Of a stretch of 64,000 nt of DNA, positions 1-8,368 are shown in pieces; the stretch's first letter is position 1, and each line of letters opens with the position of its first letter. The position numbers and the translations under genes are program-made. The DNA is from Bacteroidota bacterium (GTDB taxonomy: Bacteria > Bacteroidota > Bacteroidia > Bacteroidales > Lentimicrobiaceae). The notes under the pieces are model-generated. The model was not told the DNA's origin. It searched no databases and was given only the letters and a program-made list of their open reading frames with translations. The stretch covers positions 62,001-126,000 of the forward strand of contig JAEZDY010000021.1 of assembly GCA_023417935.1 (NCBI GenBank). The letters are read 5' to 3'.

Positions 1-925
1 ACATGACTCCAATGCCAGGTTTAACAAGCTGAAGGTTATTCATGTAATCCATACCCTTTTCGCCAACGAACCTTGCATCTGAGCCATCATACGACAAATC
101 AATACAAATTCCCGCCTTACTTTTATATCCAAGGCTCTTAAGCACGCCCACAGAACCGGCAGTTACATAAAATCGTTCACTTACTATTTCACCAATATCC
201 TTCATGCCGAAAGAAGAACTCATTCTAACTTCCAGATAATCACTTCCATCAAATTCAAACATGGTAAGCTTAGGTCTAATTGCCCTTTTTATATATGGAT
301 TTTCCTTATTGAGCCGTAAAGCAATGCCCCCCGAAAGTGAGGGAATATTGAGTCCATAGTTTGGTGTTTTCATTGATCCATTTGAAAAGTGCATCAATTG
401 CACACCTCCAAAAACCTGCATATGCTTCAAAGGCTTCCACCTATACTCAACCATCAGATTTACTGCAGCATTAATATGCGAACCAATAGCAATATATTTA
501 TAATTCTCAATCCGATCAAATCTTTTGGTTAAATAGCCTACTCCAGCCGCCAAACGAAAATTAAGCTCTGTAGCATCTTGCTTAACTAATGGAAATGAAA
601 TAAAAGGCATTAAACCATGTGCCTGCCCTAAAGTGTTGGGGTCTCCTAGCCAGGCGTTCCAGTATGTAAGCCCAGTTACAGGATACTTATACAGCGCTTC
701 CCACTGCTGCTTACCATATGTTGATCGTGCTATGCTAATTTCAAATGACGGAAGATGGGCATTGTAAATTTCCATTTCAAGATGATGAGCAACCAGTATT
801 CCATAATTAGCACGGGCTTCGAACATCAGGTTAGGGGCCTGATATTTATGAAACTTTTGAGCGTGTAATGCATTTGATACTATGAGGGTGAATAAGATTA
901 ATAAACCGATTGAAAAGCATTTCAT
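1..925 (-). CDS. PagL-like lipid A deacylase / acyloxyacyl hydrolase family outer-membrane protein (partial)
   Basis: The reading frame is open from an ATG at 925 to the window edge; about 308 residues are visible and the C-terminus is missing. Residues 1-22 form a signal peptide ending in HAQ. The key motif is HFSNGS at residues 179-184, followed by KTPNYGLN. It matches the His-x-Ser-Asn active-site motif of PagL-type lipid A 3-O-deacylases, which are outer-membrane beta-barrels that remove an acyl chain from lipid A. The position of the third PagL catalytic residue, a Glu in Pseudomonas, appears to be Asn here, so the exact chemistry is uncertain. The alternating hydrophobic strands fit a beta-barrel. 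The gene is divergent from mazG. Family assignment rests on the motif only. Confidence 0.6.
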   Translation of the reverse strand, partial: MKCFSIGLLILFTLIVSNALHAQKFHKYQAPNLMFEARANYGILVAHHLEMEIYNAHLPSFEISIARSTYGKQQWEALYKYPVTGLTYWNAWLGDPNTLGQAHGLMPFISFPLVKQDATELNFRLAAGVGYLTKRFDRIENYKYIAIGSHINAAVNLMVEYRWKPLKHMQVFGGVQLMHFSNGSMKTPNYGLNIPSLSGGIALRLNKENPYIKRAIRPKLTMFEFDGSDYLEVRMSSSFGMKDIGEIVSERFYVTAGSVGVLKSLGYKSKAGICIDLSYDGSDARFVGEKGMDYMNNLQLVKPGIGVM

Positions 926-1070
926 AGACAACTTTTTGAAGGATTGATGCAAGAGCCTCCTTAATCCTTTTGGATTATACCTGCACTTACTAATCTCTTG
1001 TTCAAAAGTTAACACTTTTCCTGACTATGTGATGAGCAAACAAAAATACAAAACGGCAGGTTAGGTTTAC

Positions 1071-1078
1071 TAACTTTG
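1071..1078 (+). promoter_or_regulatory. Bacteroidota -7 box (TAACTTTG) for mazG
   Basis: TAACTTTG matches the TAnnTTTG -7 consensus and lies 18 bases before the mazG ATG. No convincing -33 TTTG box is seen, so this rests on the -7 element alone. Confidence 0.4.
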
Positions 1079-1096
1079 CAAAAACTTAAATAGCTG

Positions 1097-1864
1097 ATGG
1101 ATAAATCACTCGAAGCTTTTGGAAGACTGCTTACTATCATGGATGAATTAAGGGAGAAGTGCCCCTGGGATAAGGTGCAAACTTTTGATACACTCCGCTA
1201 CCTTACGATCGAGGAGATGTATGAACTTAGTGACGCTATTCTTGAAAAGGACATGGATGAAATTAAAAAGGAACTTGGCGATTTAATGCTCCATCTGGTC
1301 TTTTACTCCAAGATTGCCTCTGAGCAAAAAGCTTTCAACATAACCGATGTGCTTAATTCAATTTCTGAAAAGCTAATCAGAAGACATCCTCACATCTATA
1401 GTGATTTTAAAGCTGATGACGCAGAAGCAGTCAAAAATAACTGGGAGAAGATCAAAATGACCGAAGGTCGAACTTCAGTGCTCAGTGGTGTTCCTGGCTC
1501 ACTACCTGCAATGGTGAAAGCATACCGTATTCAGGAAAAAGCCAGAGGTGTGGGCTTTGATTGGGAAAACGTTGCACAGGTATGGGAGAAAGTGCAGGAA
1601 GAACTTGGAGAACTGGAGTATGAGAAGATCAATGGTTCACATGATAAAGTGGAAGATGAATTTGGTGACCTGCTTTTTGCGCTGATTAACTATGCACGAT
1701 TCATTAATGTTAACCCTGAAGATGCATTAGAACGCACCAACCGTAAATTTATCAAACGTTTCAAATATATTGAAGATAAAGTAAATGAGGCAGGAAAGTC
1801 TATGCATGATATGACGCTTGCTGAGCTTGATGTTTACTGGAATGAAGCCAAAAAACAGAGCTAA
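1097..1864 (+). CDS. mazG: Nucleoside triphosphate pyrophosphohydrolase MazG
   Basis: The 255-residue product has the two-repeat all-alpha MazG architecture. The first repeat carries CPWDKVQTFDTLRYLTIEE and KKELGDLMLHLVFYSKIA (residues about 20-90). The second carries the acidic motif EELGELE and EDEFGDLLFALINYAR (residues about 168-205). The paired EExxE and ExxD acidic clusters bind magnesium and the triphosphate. MazG hydrolyses NTPs and dNTPs to the monophosphate and pyrophosphate and is thought to remove non-canonical nucleotides or tune the stringent response. Length is close to the usual 260 residues. It stands alone between divergent and downstream units, with its own -7 box. The start is the first in-frame ATG. 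Confidence 0.93.
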   Translation: MDKSLEAFGRLLTIMDELREKCPWDKVQTFDTLRYLTIEEMYELSDAILEKDMDEIKKELGDLMLHLVFYSKIASEQKAFNITDVLNSISEKLIRRHPHIYSDFKADDAEAVKNNWEKIKMTEGRTSVLSGVPGSLPAMVKAYRIQEKARGVGFDWENVAQVWEKVQEELGELEYEKINGSHDKVEDEFGDLLFALINYARFINVNPEDALERTNRKFIKRFKYIEDKVNEAGKSMHDMTLAELDVYWNEAKKQS

Positions 1865-1984
1865 CATCAATAGATGAAGGTCATAAGCTAATCAATGGTT
1901 ATCAATGTTATAAAATAGCTGTTGAGTATTGTAAATACATTAATACGATTGGATAAAATCGGGAACACTAACTGAAAATCAAAA

Positions 1985-2015
1985 CTTGTTTGCTTATAAT
2001 AATTATGTAAGTTTG
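1985..2015 (+). promoter_or_regulatory. Bacteroidota promoter for the peroxiredoxin gene
   Basis: A -7 box TAAGTTTG at 2008-2015 matches TAnnTTTG. Upstream, CTTG at 1985-1988 gives a 19-base spacer, close to the usual -33/-7 spacing; a TTTG at 1989-1992 is an alternative with 15 bases. The ATG at 2044 follows 28 bases after the -7 box. Confidence 0.55.
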
Positions 2016-2043
2016 TATATCATAAAAACAACACCTCATCAAT

Positions 2044-2664
2044 ATGTCAGTATTAGTTGGTAAAAAGGCTCCCCTATTTGAAGCGGATGCAGTCATTAAC
2101 GGTGAAGAGATCACTGAAAAGTTTTCATTAAGCCAGTATATTGGAAAAAAGCATGTAGTATTTTTCTTCTACCCGCTTGATTTCACATTCGTTAGTCCAA
2201 CAGAAATACTGGCATTCCAAAAGAGGTTGACTGAATTTGAAAGTCGCAACGTGGCTGTTGTTGGGTGCTCCGTTGATTCAGCTCATTCTCATCATGCATG
2301 GTTACAAATTGATCCTGCTGAAGGAGGTATCAAAGGTGTTACATTCCCACTGGTATCTGATCTGGCAAAAACTATTGCCGAAAACTACGATATGATGGCC
2401 GGCACTTATGAATATGACGAAGAGGATAACAGGCTCGACTTTGATGGTGACCCTGTTGCATATCCTGGTTTATTCATCATTGATAAGCAAGGAATAGTAC
2501 GTCACCAACTAGTGAATGACCTCCCACTTGGGCGCAGTATTAATGAAACACTTCGGATGATTGATGCACTGCAGTACTATGAGGAAACTGGCGAAGAATC
2601 ACCAGCCGACTGGCATAAAGGTGCATCTGGTATAAATCCACACCAAGGATTTCAAACGAGCTAA
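2044..2664 (+). CDS. 2-Cys peroxiredoxin homologue (AhpC/Prx1 type) with both catalytic cysteines replaced by serine
   Basis: The fold and sequence are those of a typical 2-Cys peroxiredoxin, which reduces hydroperoxides with a peroxidatic Cys. It has the FFFYPLDFTFV strand, then SPTEI, a GCSVDSAHSHHAW segment, GLFIID, and VNDLPLGRSINETLRMIDALQ with the conserved Arg. The PxxxTxxC motif reads PLDFTFVS, so residue 51 is Ser (codon AGT). The C-terminal resolving motif, normally VCPA, reads EESPADW, so residue 186 is Ser (codon TCA). The only cysteine left is Cys75, outside both sites. The fold-defining residues look intact, so this is not a decayed gene. Peroxidase activity by the usual mechanism is not expected; a structural, chaperone or binding role is inference. 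It is transcribed alone from its own promoter. Confidence 0.9.
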   Translation: MSVLVGKKAPLFEADAVINGEEITEKFSLSQYIGKKHVVFFFYPLDFTFVSPTEILAFQKRLTEFESRNVAVVGCSVDSAHSHHAWLQIDPAEGGIKGVTFPLVSDLAKTIAENYDMMAGTYEYDEEDNRLDFDGDPVAYPGLFIIDKQGIVRHQLVNDLPLGRSINETLRMIDALQYYEETGEESPADWHKGASGINPHQGFQTS

Positions 2665-2697
2665 GAAATTAACGGTATTAAGCTAAGAAATTACCGG
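2659..2697. repeat. 22-bp direct repeat spanning the peroxiredoxin stop codon
   Basis: A 17-base segment starting AGCTAAGAAATTA occurs at 2659-2675 and again at 2681-2697 with one mismatch, a period of 22. The first copy contains the last sense codon and the stop TAA of the peroxiredoxin gene. It fills the gap to the convergent tolC-like gene. Confidence 0.8.
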
Positions 2698-2713
2698 CTA
2701 TTTTGAAGAGATC

Positions 2714-4225
2714 TTAATCCACATCAGGTATATCATCAAAGTTAAATACGAGCGGACGATTTGTAACGTAGTCATACAACGTTAATTTCCTGATCTCAAA
2801 ATAACTACGCCAGTATGTTGCAAGGGCTGAAATGTATCCCTGTTGGGCATTATCTTTTTCAGTTTGGGCAATATTAAGGTCAGTGATGCCTATTTTTCCA
2901 ATGTAATACCTTTGTTTAGTTACCTCATACCTTTTGAGTGCCACAGTATCACTCTTTGCAGCAATGGCAAACTGGGTAGGTTGCATATTGAACTGCATAA
3001 CTTTAATAAAAACTTCCTGGTCAAAATCTATCTTATTTTGCTGTACTGATGTCCTTTCCAGTTCTAACTGTGATTCGGCAAGTTTAACCTGCCCTTTTCC
3101 AAAACCCCAGTCGAGAATCGGAATACTTATTCCAATAGATAACTGCTGAAGCTCCTTTGGGTCGTTATAAACATCGCTTATTTCGGGTGCTGAATTCACC
3201 AAACCATATGCTGCATTTAGGTTTGCGCTGAAACGATTAGCACTTTTTGCCCTGTTAACATTACTTTCAACTTGTATGATCCTTCGCTCAAATGCAAGAG
3301 ACTCTGACCTGTGATCTCTGGCAAAGTTTATTGCACTTTGGGCATCCACCGGTTTAAAAACAGGAGGTTCAGGAGCTGACAAAATCATATTAGGATCTTC
3401 CGGAATCCTCAGGTAGGAGAATAGGTTGAATCGGCTAACACTTATATCAAGCTTTGCCTGCTCAACAGCAGCCTTAGCATTTAATAGGCTTAACTCTATC
3501 TGTAATAATTCGTTCTCAGCAATAGTTCCAATATTAAACCTACCGCGGGCAATCTGGTACAATGTATCATTGTTAGCCAGATTCGTTTGCTGAATCCTGA
3601 GTTTTATCTGAGAGTTAAGCAGTCCAAAAAAAACTTCAGTCGCATTAATGCGCACCTGTTCAACATCTTCAAGATATCGACGTTCTGCTTCATTGTACTT
3701 CAAAGGTGCAATTTTCTTACGCCACCTAAATTCATTGTAACCAAATAAAGGCTGCACTAATTCAATGTTGATAGGCACTGATGAATAGGATGTGGTGGTG
3801 GTTTCCCTGAATACATCCAAACGCTGTAAATTAGAATTCAGTGATATGCTACCCCCGGTTAAACCTATATTCTGTGACATGGAAAGGCCGCCTGAATATC
3901 TACTATAGTTTACCGGTATAAATCTGTCACCTTCCTGCGATAGTATCTCATCTTTAGTTAATCCGGGTATAGTAGCATTTAGCGACAACAAAGGCAATAA
4001 CTCTGCCTTATAATTCCTGAATTCCCAATAGCTACTTCTGTAACGATGCATTGCCGTTAACGCATCAGGCGATTGCCTCAGGGCAATTTCTATAGCTTCA
4101 TCCAGTGTCATTATTGCGGGTGCCTGGGCGGTAGCGGCGCCAATTGCCAGGTGCAATGCCAATATTAGTAATAGCCTTCTGATGGTTAAAATCTTCTGCA
4201 AGCTGCCAGTTATTAGTTTATTCAT
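2714..4225 (-). CDS. TolC-family outer-membrane efflux protein
   Basis: The 503-residue protein has an N-terminal signal segment ending in ATAQA (about residue 34) and two outer-membrane efflux (OEP) repeats. The long helices are heptad-rich, for example QIKLRIQQTNLANNDTLYQIAR near residue 220 and the matching repeat near residue 430. TolC proteins trimerise into the outer-membrane channel and periplasmic tunnel of tripartite pumps. The ATG overlaps the end of the upstream permease gene by 8 bases (ATGAATAA), so the two are translationally coupled. Its partners are the permease and adaptor encoded just upstream. The substrate cannot be told from sequence. Confidence 0.9.
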   Translation of the reverse strand: MNKLITGSLQKILTIRRLLLILALHLAIGAATAQAPAIMTLDEAIEIALRQSPDALTAMHRYRSSYWEFRNYKAELLPLLSLNATIPGLTKDEILSQEGDRFIPVNYSRYSGGLSMSQNIGLTGGSISLNSNLQRLDVFRETTTTSYSSVPINIELVQPLFGYNEFRWRKKIAPLKYNEAERRYLEDVEQVRINATEVFFGLLNSQIKLRIQQTNLANNDTLYQIARGRFNIGTIAENELLQIELSLLNAKAAVEQAKLDISVSRFNLFSYLRIPEDPNMILSAPEPPVFKPVDAQSAINFARDHRSESLAFERRIIQVESNVNRAKSANRFSANLNAAYGLVNSAPEISDVYNDPKELQQLSIGISIPILDWGFGKGQVKLAESQLELERTSVQQNKIDFDQEVFIKVMQFNMQPTQFAIAAKSDTVALKRYEVTKQRYYIGKIGITDLNIAQTEKDNAQQGYISALATYWRSYFEIRKLTLYDYVTNRPLVFNFDDIPDVD

Positions 4226-5582
4226 AGCGAAGTGAGGTTACCGGGTCCTGAAGTGATGCTTTGCGTGCAGGCATATAGCCAAATGCTATACCAACTGAAG
4301 CAGACACTCCAAATGATATAATTATTGATGATATTGATACAATGGTAAGAATTCCCGTAACGCCTGTAATTACTCTTGCAAGTGCTAATCCCAGCAATAT
4401 GCCAATAATACCGCCTGTAAGACTGATCATAGTTGCTTCACTCAGAAACTGGAATGTAATGTCCTTACGAGTAGCACCAGTAGCCATCCTGATTCCTATT
4501 TCTTTTGTTCGTTCCATAACTGATGCCAACATAATATTCATGATTCCAATACCACCAACAATCAACGATATACTTGCAATAGCACCGAGCACAATATTGA
4601 AAATATCCTTGGTACGTTGCTCTTGTTTAAGCAATAGTTCAGGTACCTGAACTACGAAATCATCTACACCAGCATGCCTTCTTTTAAGCATCCTGTTGAT
4701 AATTTCCGTTGTCTTTGTAATTTGTGAGGTTTCCTTAACCTGAACCACGATCTTGTCGATTTGATTACTCTGGTCGTTGCCACCAGTGCCTGAAGAACCG
4801 AACGACATTATGTTATCACCCATAACTACAGTTCCTCCACCTCCATTACCTCTCACCATTGAGGTCGTTATTACAGACCTGTCGCGATACCTCAATAGCA
4901 ATGTTTGGATTGGTGCATAAACCATCATATTGTAATCACTAATGCCCATATTCTCTGATAACTCAGTTGTAACAGCTCTGTTCTGCAATACACCAACTAC
5001 CTTTAACCACACTGATCCGCACTTTACATAGTTACCAATAGGATCACTTTTCGGAAAGAGTTTATTTTTAATGGTTGCACCTAAAATGCATACAGCCTTC
5101 CCTTGTAACATTTGTTCTTCATTGAACATCTCGCCTTTCTCCAGTTCCAGGTTGAACACCTCAAAGAAATCAGGTGTAACACCACTTGCTTTACCATAAG
5201 TGTTAACTCCCTCTGAAATTATTAGTGATTCATATATAACCTCCGGACTCACTTTGCTTACCGATGGAATTATTTGTGCAATGCTGTTGGCATCACTTAT
5301 AGAGAGCCCTGGTGAAAACTTTTGAGATGCTTCTTTTCCTTTCTGTTCCTCCTCGCTTTGTTTTGATGAAGCTGCTTCATCTTTTGGCATAATGATGATG
5401 TTGTTGACTCCAACAAGCTTCATTTGATCGAGTATCTCCTTTTGAGCGCCATTACCTATTGCAAGCATTGCAATCACCGCCGCCACACCGAATATGATTC
5501 CCAATGCGGTGAGTATCGATCTGAACTTATTGGCAATCACAGCCTCAATAGCTATTGATAGTATATATAATCTCCGTTCCAA
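4218..5582 (-). CDS. MacB-type ABC transporter permease (FtsX fold), no ATPase domain
   Basis: The 454-residue product starts with a TM helix (residues about 22-43, TALGIIFGVAAVIAMLAIG). A MacB periplasmic core domain follows (about 50-320), then three C-terminal TM helices with the FtsX signature, for example GGIGIMNIMLASVMERTKEIGIRMA near residue 345. MacB-type permeases work by mechanotransmission in tripartite efflux or lipoprotein release. Unlike E. coli MacB there is no N-terminal nucleotide-binding domain, and no ABC ATPase lies in the operon. The start is TTG; an AAGGAG site 8 bases upstream supports it and no in-frame ATG exists near. The linker at residues 68-85 is rich in Ser, Glu and Lys. 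Confidence 0.9.
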   Translation of the reverse strand: MERRLYILSIAIEAVIANKFRSILTALGIIFGVAAVIAMLAIGNGAQKEILDQMKLVGVNNIIIMPKDEAASSKQSEEEQKGKEASQKFSPGLSISDANSIAQIIPSVSKVSPEVIYESLIISEGVNTYGKASGVTPDFFEVFNLELEKGEMFNEEQMLQGKAVCILGATIKNKLFPKSDPIGNYVKCGSVWLKVVGVLQNRAVTTELSENMGISDYNMMVYAPIQTLLLRYRDRSVITTSMVRGNGGGGTVVMGDNIMSFGSSGTGGNDQSNQIDKIVVQVKETSQITKTTEIINRMLKRRHAGVDDFVVQVPELLLKQEQRTKDIFNIVLGAIASISLIVGGIGIMNIMLASVMERTKEIGIRMATGATRKDITFQFLSEATMISLTGGIIGILLGLALARVITGVTGILTIVSISSIIISFGVSASVGIAFGYMPARKASLQDPVTSLRYE

Positions 5583-5590
5583 TGTGCGCT

Positions 5591-5596
5591 CTCCTT
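5591..5596 (-). promoter_or_regulatory. Shine-Dalgarno site (AAGGAG) deciding the TTG start of the permease
   Basis: On the minus strand AAGGAG ends 8 bases before the TTG at 5582 and overlaps the stop codon of the adaptor gene. It is notable because most genes here lack such a site, and it supports initiation at TTG. Confidence 0.55.
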
Positions 5597-6848
5597 AATC
5601 TAACTCATTAAGTTTCCAGTCGGCTGCGTCTTCTGGCGCTGAAAGATATACTTCATCACCTTCTTTTAATCCCTCTTTAACAATTATCTGGTTTTCGTTG
5701 GTAGCCCCAGTCCGAATCTGCTGCTTCAATTTGCGGCCTGACAGATAAACATAGGTTAGCGAATCAGAATTATGGACACTTTCTATAGGAAGGTACAATG
5801 CTTTTGGTATTATGGAGGTATTTATAATGTTTTTGGTAGTCATAGCAGGACGAAGAATACTGTCATATTCATGCACGCGAATTTTAACTTCAAAGACCTT
5901 GGCATTTGAATTACGCATTTGCTCACCAATGTTTGCAACTTCAGTAATCGTACCTGTATATTTTCTTTCAGGAAAGGCATCAACACTAATCTGCACTTTT
6001 TGACCCGACTTCACTTTACTAATGTCAATTTCATTAACAAATGTCTTGGAAATCATTTGTTTTAAATTGGGCAAGGTAGCTACAACGTTCTCCCACGACC
6101 CCATTGTTGAGCCAATACCCATCTTACTCCCATCCCAATTGCGTTTATAAATTACCATTCCTGATTTAGGAGCAGTAATAGTAAATCCACCCAAAACTTC
6201 CCTTATCTGTTCTAATCGCCGCTGCGCCTGGGTATATGATGCTGAAACTTCCTGCATGTTAGCACTGGCTTTGTCTGACCTGAGTTTATAATTCTTCTCC
6301 GCCTGCTCGAACGAACGCTTAGCTTTCTCCAATTCAATCTTTGCTTGTCGCTGTGTTGCAGGAGGCTCATAAATTGACTGTTCAACAGTTATGGTTCTTT
6401 CCTCTAGGGCATATTTCAAGTTGATCAATTCTTCACGGGCTGCACGCATGTCCATTGAAGTATCGAGCTTGGTTTTTATGTATTGCGATTCGAGTTTTTC
6501 CAGTTCGCTCTCCAGGTCCTTCATCCTGTTAGTAATTTCTGCGCGGTCGAGAGTAGCAACATACTGGCCTGAATCAACTAATGTACCCTCTGGAACAATG
6601 TCACTTATTTGCACCTGCCAAATTCTCACTTCACGCAACCCTGAAGGGCCTGAAATATTTTCAGAATCCATTGCTTCAAGCTCACCGCTGGTAGTTACGT
6701 CAATCTTGAAATCTCCAAAAACTACTTTTGTTGTTATTGAATCCTCAGTCTTTTTGCCCCGGGTAAAATAGTAGGAAGAACCGGTTATTAAGATCACTAT
6801 AATGATCACTATGGCCCAAAACCTACGGCCGTTAGAAAATAATGTCAT
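5595..6848 (-). CDS. MacA/HlyD-family periplasmic adaptor (membrane fusion protein)
   Basis: The 417-residue protein has one N-terminal TM anchor (residues about 8-28) and a split biotinyl-lipoyl-like domain. A long coiled-coil hairpin spans about residues 105-225, for example MKDLESELEKLESQYIKTKL. A beta-barrel domain follows (GQKVQISVDAFPERKYTGTI) and then a membrane-proximal domain with TKNIINTSIIPKALYLPIESV. Such adaptors bridge the inner-membrane permease and TolC. It is the first gene of a three-gene minus-strand operon, with 12 bases to the permease gene. The ATG at 6848 is clear. A partner ATPase must be encoded elsewhere (inference). Confidence 0.9.
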   Translation of the reverse strand: MTLFSNGRRFWAIVIIIVILITGSSYYFTRGKKTEDSITTKVVFGDFKIDVTTSGELEAMDSENISGPSGLREVRIWQVQISDIVPEGTLVDSGQYVATLDRAEITNRMKDLESELEKLESQYIKTKLDTSMDMRAAREELINLKYALEERTITVEQSIYEPPATQRQAKIELEKAKRSFEQAEKNYKLRSDKASANMQEVSASYTQAQRRLEQIREVLGGFTITAPKSGMVIYKRNWDGSKMGIGSTMGSWENVVATLPNLKQMISKTFVNEIDISKVKSGQKVQISVDAFPERKYTGTITEVANIGEQMRNSNAKVFEVKIRVHEYDSILRPAMTTKNIINTSIIPKALYLPIESVHNSDSLTYVYLSGRKLKQQIRTGATNENQIIVKEGLKEGDEVYLSAPEDAADWKLNELD

Positions 6849-7116
6849 ATATGTATTTCCTTGAATATGTGATGCTGCAGGGTAATAACTTATCTGCTAA
6901 CGGCAAAGTTACTATTTTATTGAGTCAGGTATTACTAGTTATTGCATTTGAGTGGCACTCATTGTTTTTTTTCTGATGACTTAATTGTTTTTATTCAATC
7001 ATGCCTTCATTAATGCAAACCTTCCTCAAACTTTTTAAGGTATACTTTGTAGATTATGTAAGGTGTGCTTCCTATCACCTAAGTTTTCAATCTCACCTTT
7101 GCTAAAGATCATTCAA

Positions 7117-8274
7117 ATGGACATAAGCGCATTTAAGAAACATTTTACAGAAATCTACGGTACTGAGCCTGCAGTATACTTTGCACCTGGAAGGGTCAAT
7201 ATTATTGGTGAGCATACTGATTACAACGGTGGTTTTGTGCTGCCCTGCGCCATAAGTTTTGGTACATACCTTGCTATTGCACCAAATAATGATCGGAAAA
7301 TGCGCTTTGAAACTACCAATTTTGTGTACAAAGTAGAAGTGCCTCTCACAGAGCTAAATAAGAAACATGATAATGAATGGGTTAATTACCCTTTAGGGGT
7401 TATTGATCAGTTTATTAAGCATGGTATAAACTTCAACTCGGGCGCTGACTTTCTATTCTCCGGTGACATACCAAATGGGGCAGGTCTTTCAAGCTCGGCC
7501 TCAATTGAAATAGCAACAGCTGTAGCTCTGAACGATCTTTACGATGCTAATTTTGACCGTCTTGAACTGGTGAAAATGTCGCAGCTTGCTGAAAACTTCT
7601 TTGTTGGTATGCAATGTGGTATAATGGACCAGTTCTCCATAGGAATGGGAAAGGCAAACTCAGCACTATTTCTTGATTGCCGTACACTTGATTATGAGCA
7701 TGTACCGCTTGATCTCAAGGAGCATTCCATTGTTATTATGAACACTAATAAGCGTAGGGAGCTTTCGGAATCAAAATATAATGAGCGCGTAGCTGAATGT
7801 GGTGTAGCCCTTGAAGATTTAAGGGAAGGAAAACCAATGATTGATCTCAGCGACATTACTCTTGATGAGTTTGAAATCCATGGGGCACTAATTAAAGATC
7901 CCATTATATTCCATCGTGCACGGCATGTGATCAGTGAGAACCATCGTGTGAAGCTTTCAGTGGCAGCCCTCAAACGCGGCGACCTTATAACTCTCGGTCA
8001 GCTTATGAATGAATCACATGAATCCTTGCGGCATGATTACGAAGTTACAGGGAAAGAACTTGATACTATCGTAAATGCTGCCCGTAAAGTCAAGGGAGTA
8101 TTAGGCGCTCGCATGACTGGTGCCGGCTTCGGAGGATGCGCAATTGCAATAGTTGACAAGAGATACGTCGAAGCTCTTATTAATAAGGTGGGCCCGGCAT
8201 ACGAAGATGAGATCGGACTTAAGCCTGTATTCTATGTCGCCAGAGTTGGTGATGGTGCAGGAAAAATAGCGTAA
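7117..8274 (+). CDS. galK: Galactokinase
   Basis: This GHMP kinase of 385 residues phosphorylates alpha-D-galactose at C1 in the Leloir pathway. All three family motifs are present. The substrate signature PGRVNIIGEHTDYNGG lies at about residues 25-40, the ATP loop GDIPNGAGLSSSASIEIA at about 120-138, and the C-terminal motif GARMTGAGFGGCA at about 330-343. The catalytic Asp lies in MQCGIMDQFSIGMG. I chose the ATG at 7117 because galactokinases begin close to this point. An in-frame ATG at 7063 would add 18 residues without family support. No other gal genes are adjacent, so it is a single-gene unit converging on moxR. Confidence 0.95.
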   Translation: MDISAFKKHFTEIYGTEPAVYFAPGRVNIIGEHTDYNGGFVLPCAISFGTYLAIAPNNDRKMRFETTNFVYKVEVPLTELNKKHDNEWVNYPLGVIDQFIKHGINFNSGADFLFSGDIPNGAGLSSSASIEIATAVALNDLYDANFDRLELVKMSQLAENFFVGMQCGIMDQFSIGMGKANSALFLDCRTLDYEHVPLDLKEHSIVIMNTNKRRELSESKYNERVAECGVALEDLREGKPMIDLSDITLDEFEIHGALIKDPIIFHRARHVISENHRVKLSVAALKRGDLITLGQLMNESHESLRHDYEVTGKELDTIVNAARKVKGVLGARMTGAGFGGCAIAIVDKRYVEALINKVGPAYEDEIGLKPVFYVARVGDGAGKIA

Positions 8275-8368
8275 ATTACGAATAAACACACTGCTGATAA
8301 AAACACAAGCACTCTAATGTTTCTTGGCTGAAATGAAATTGTGAGGTGTCCAGGAATGGAATAATGAA

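Noticed and set aside
2264..2275. Cys75 of the peroxiredoxin as a substitute catalytic residue
   Set aside because: It lies in the GCSVDS segment that also has Cys in normal homologues and is not in the active-site PxxxTxxC position, so there is no reason to assign it catalysis.
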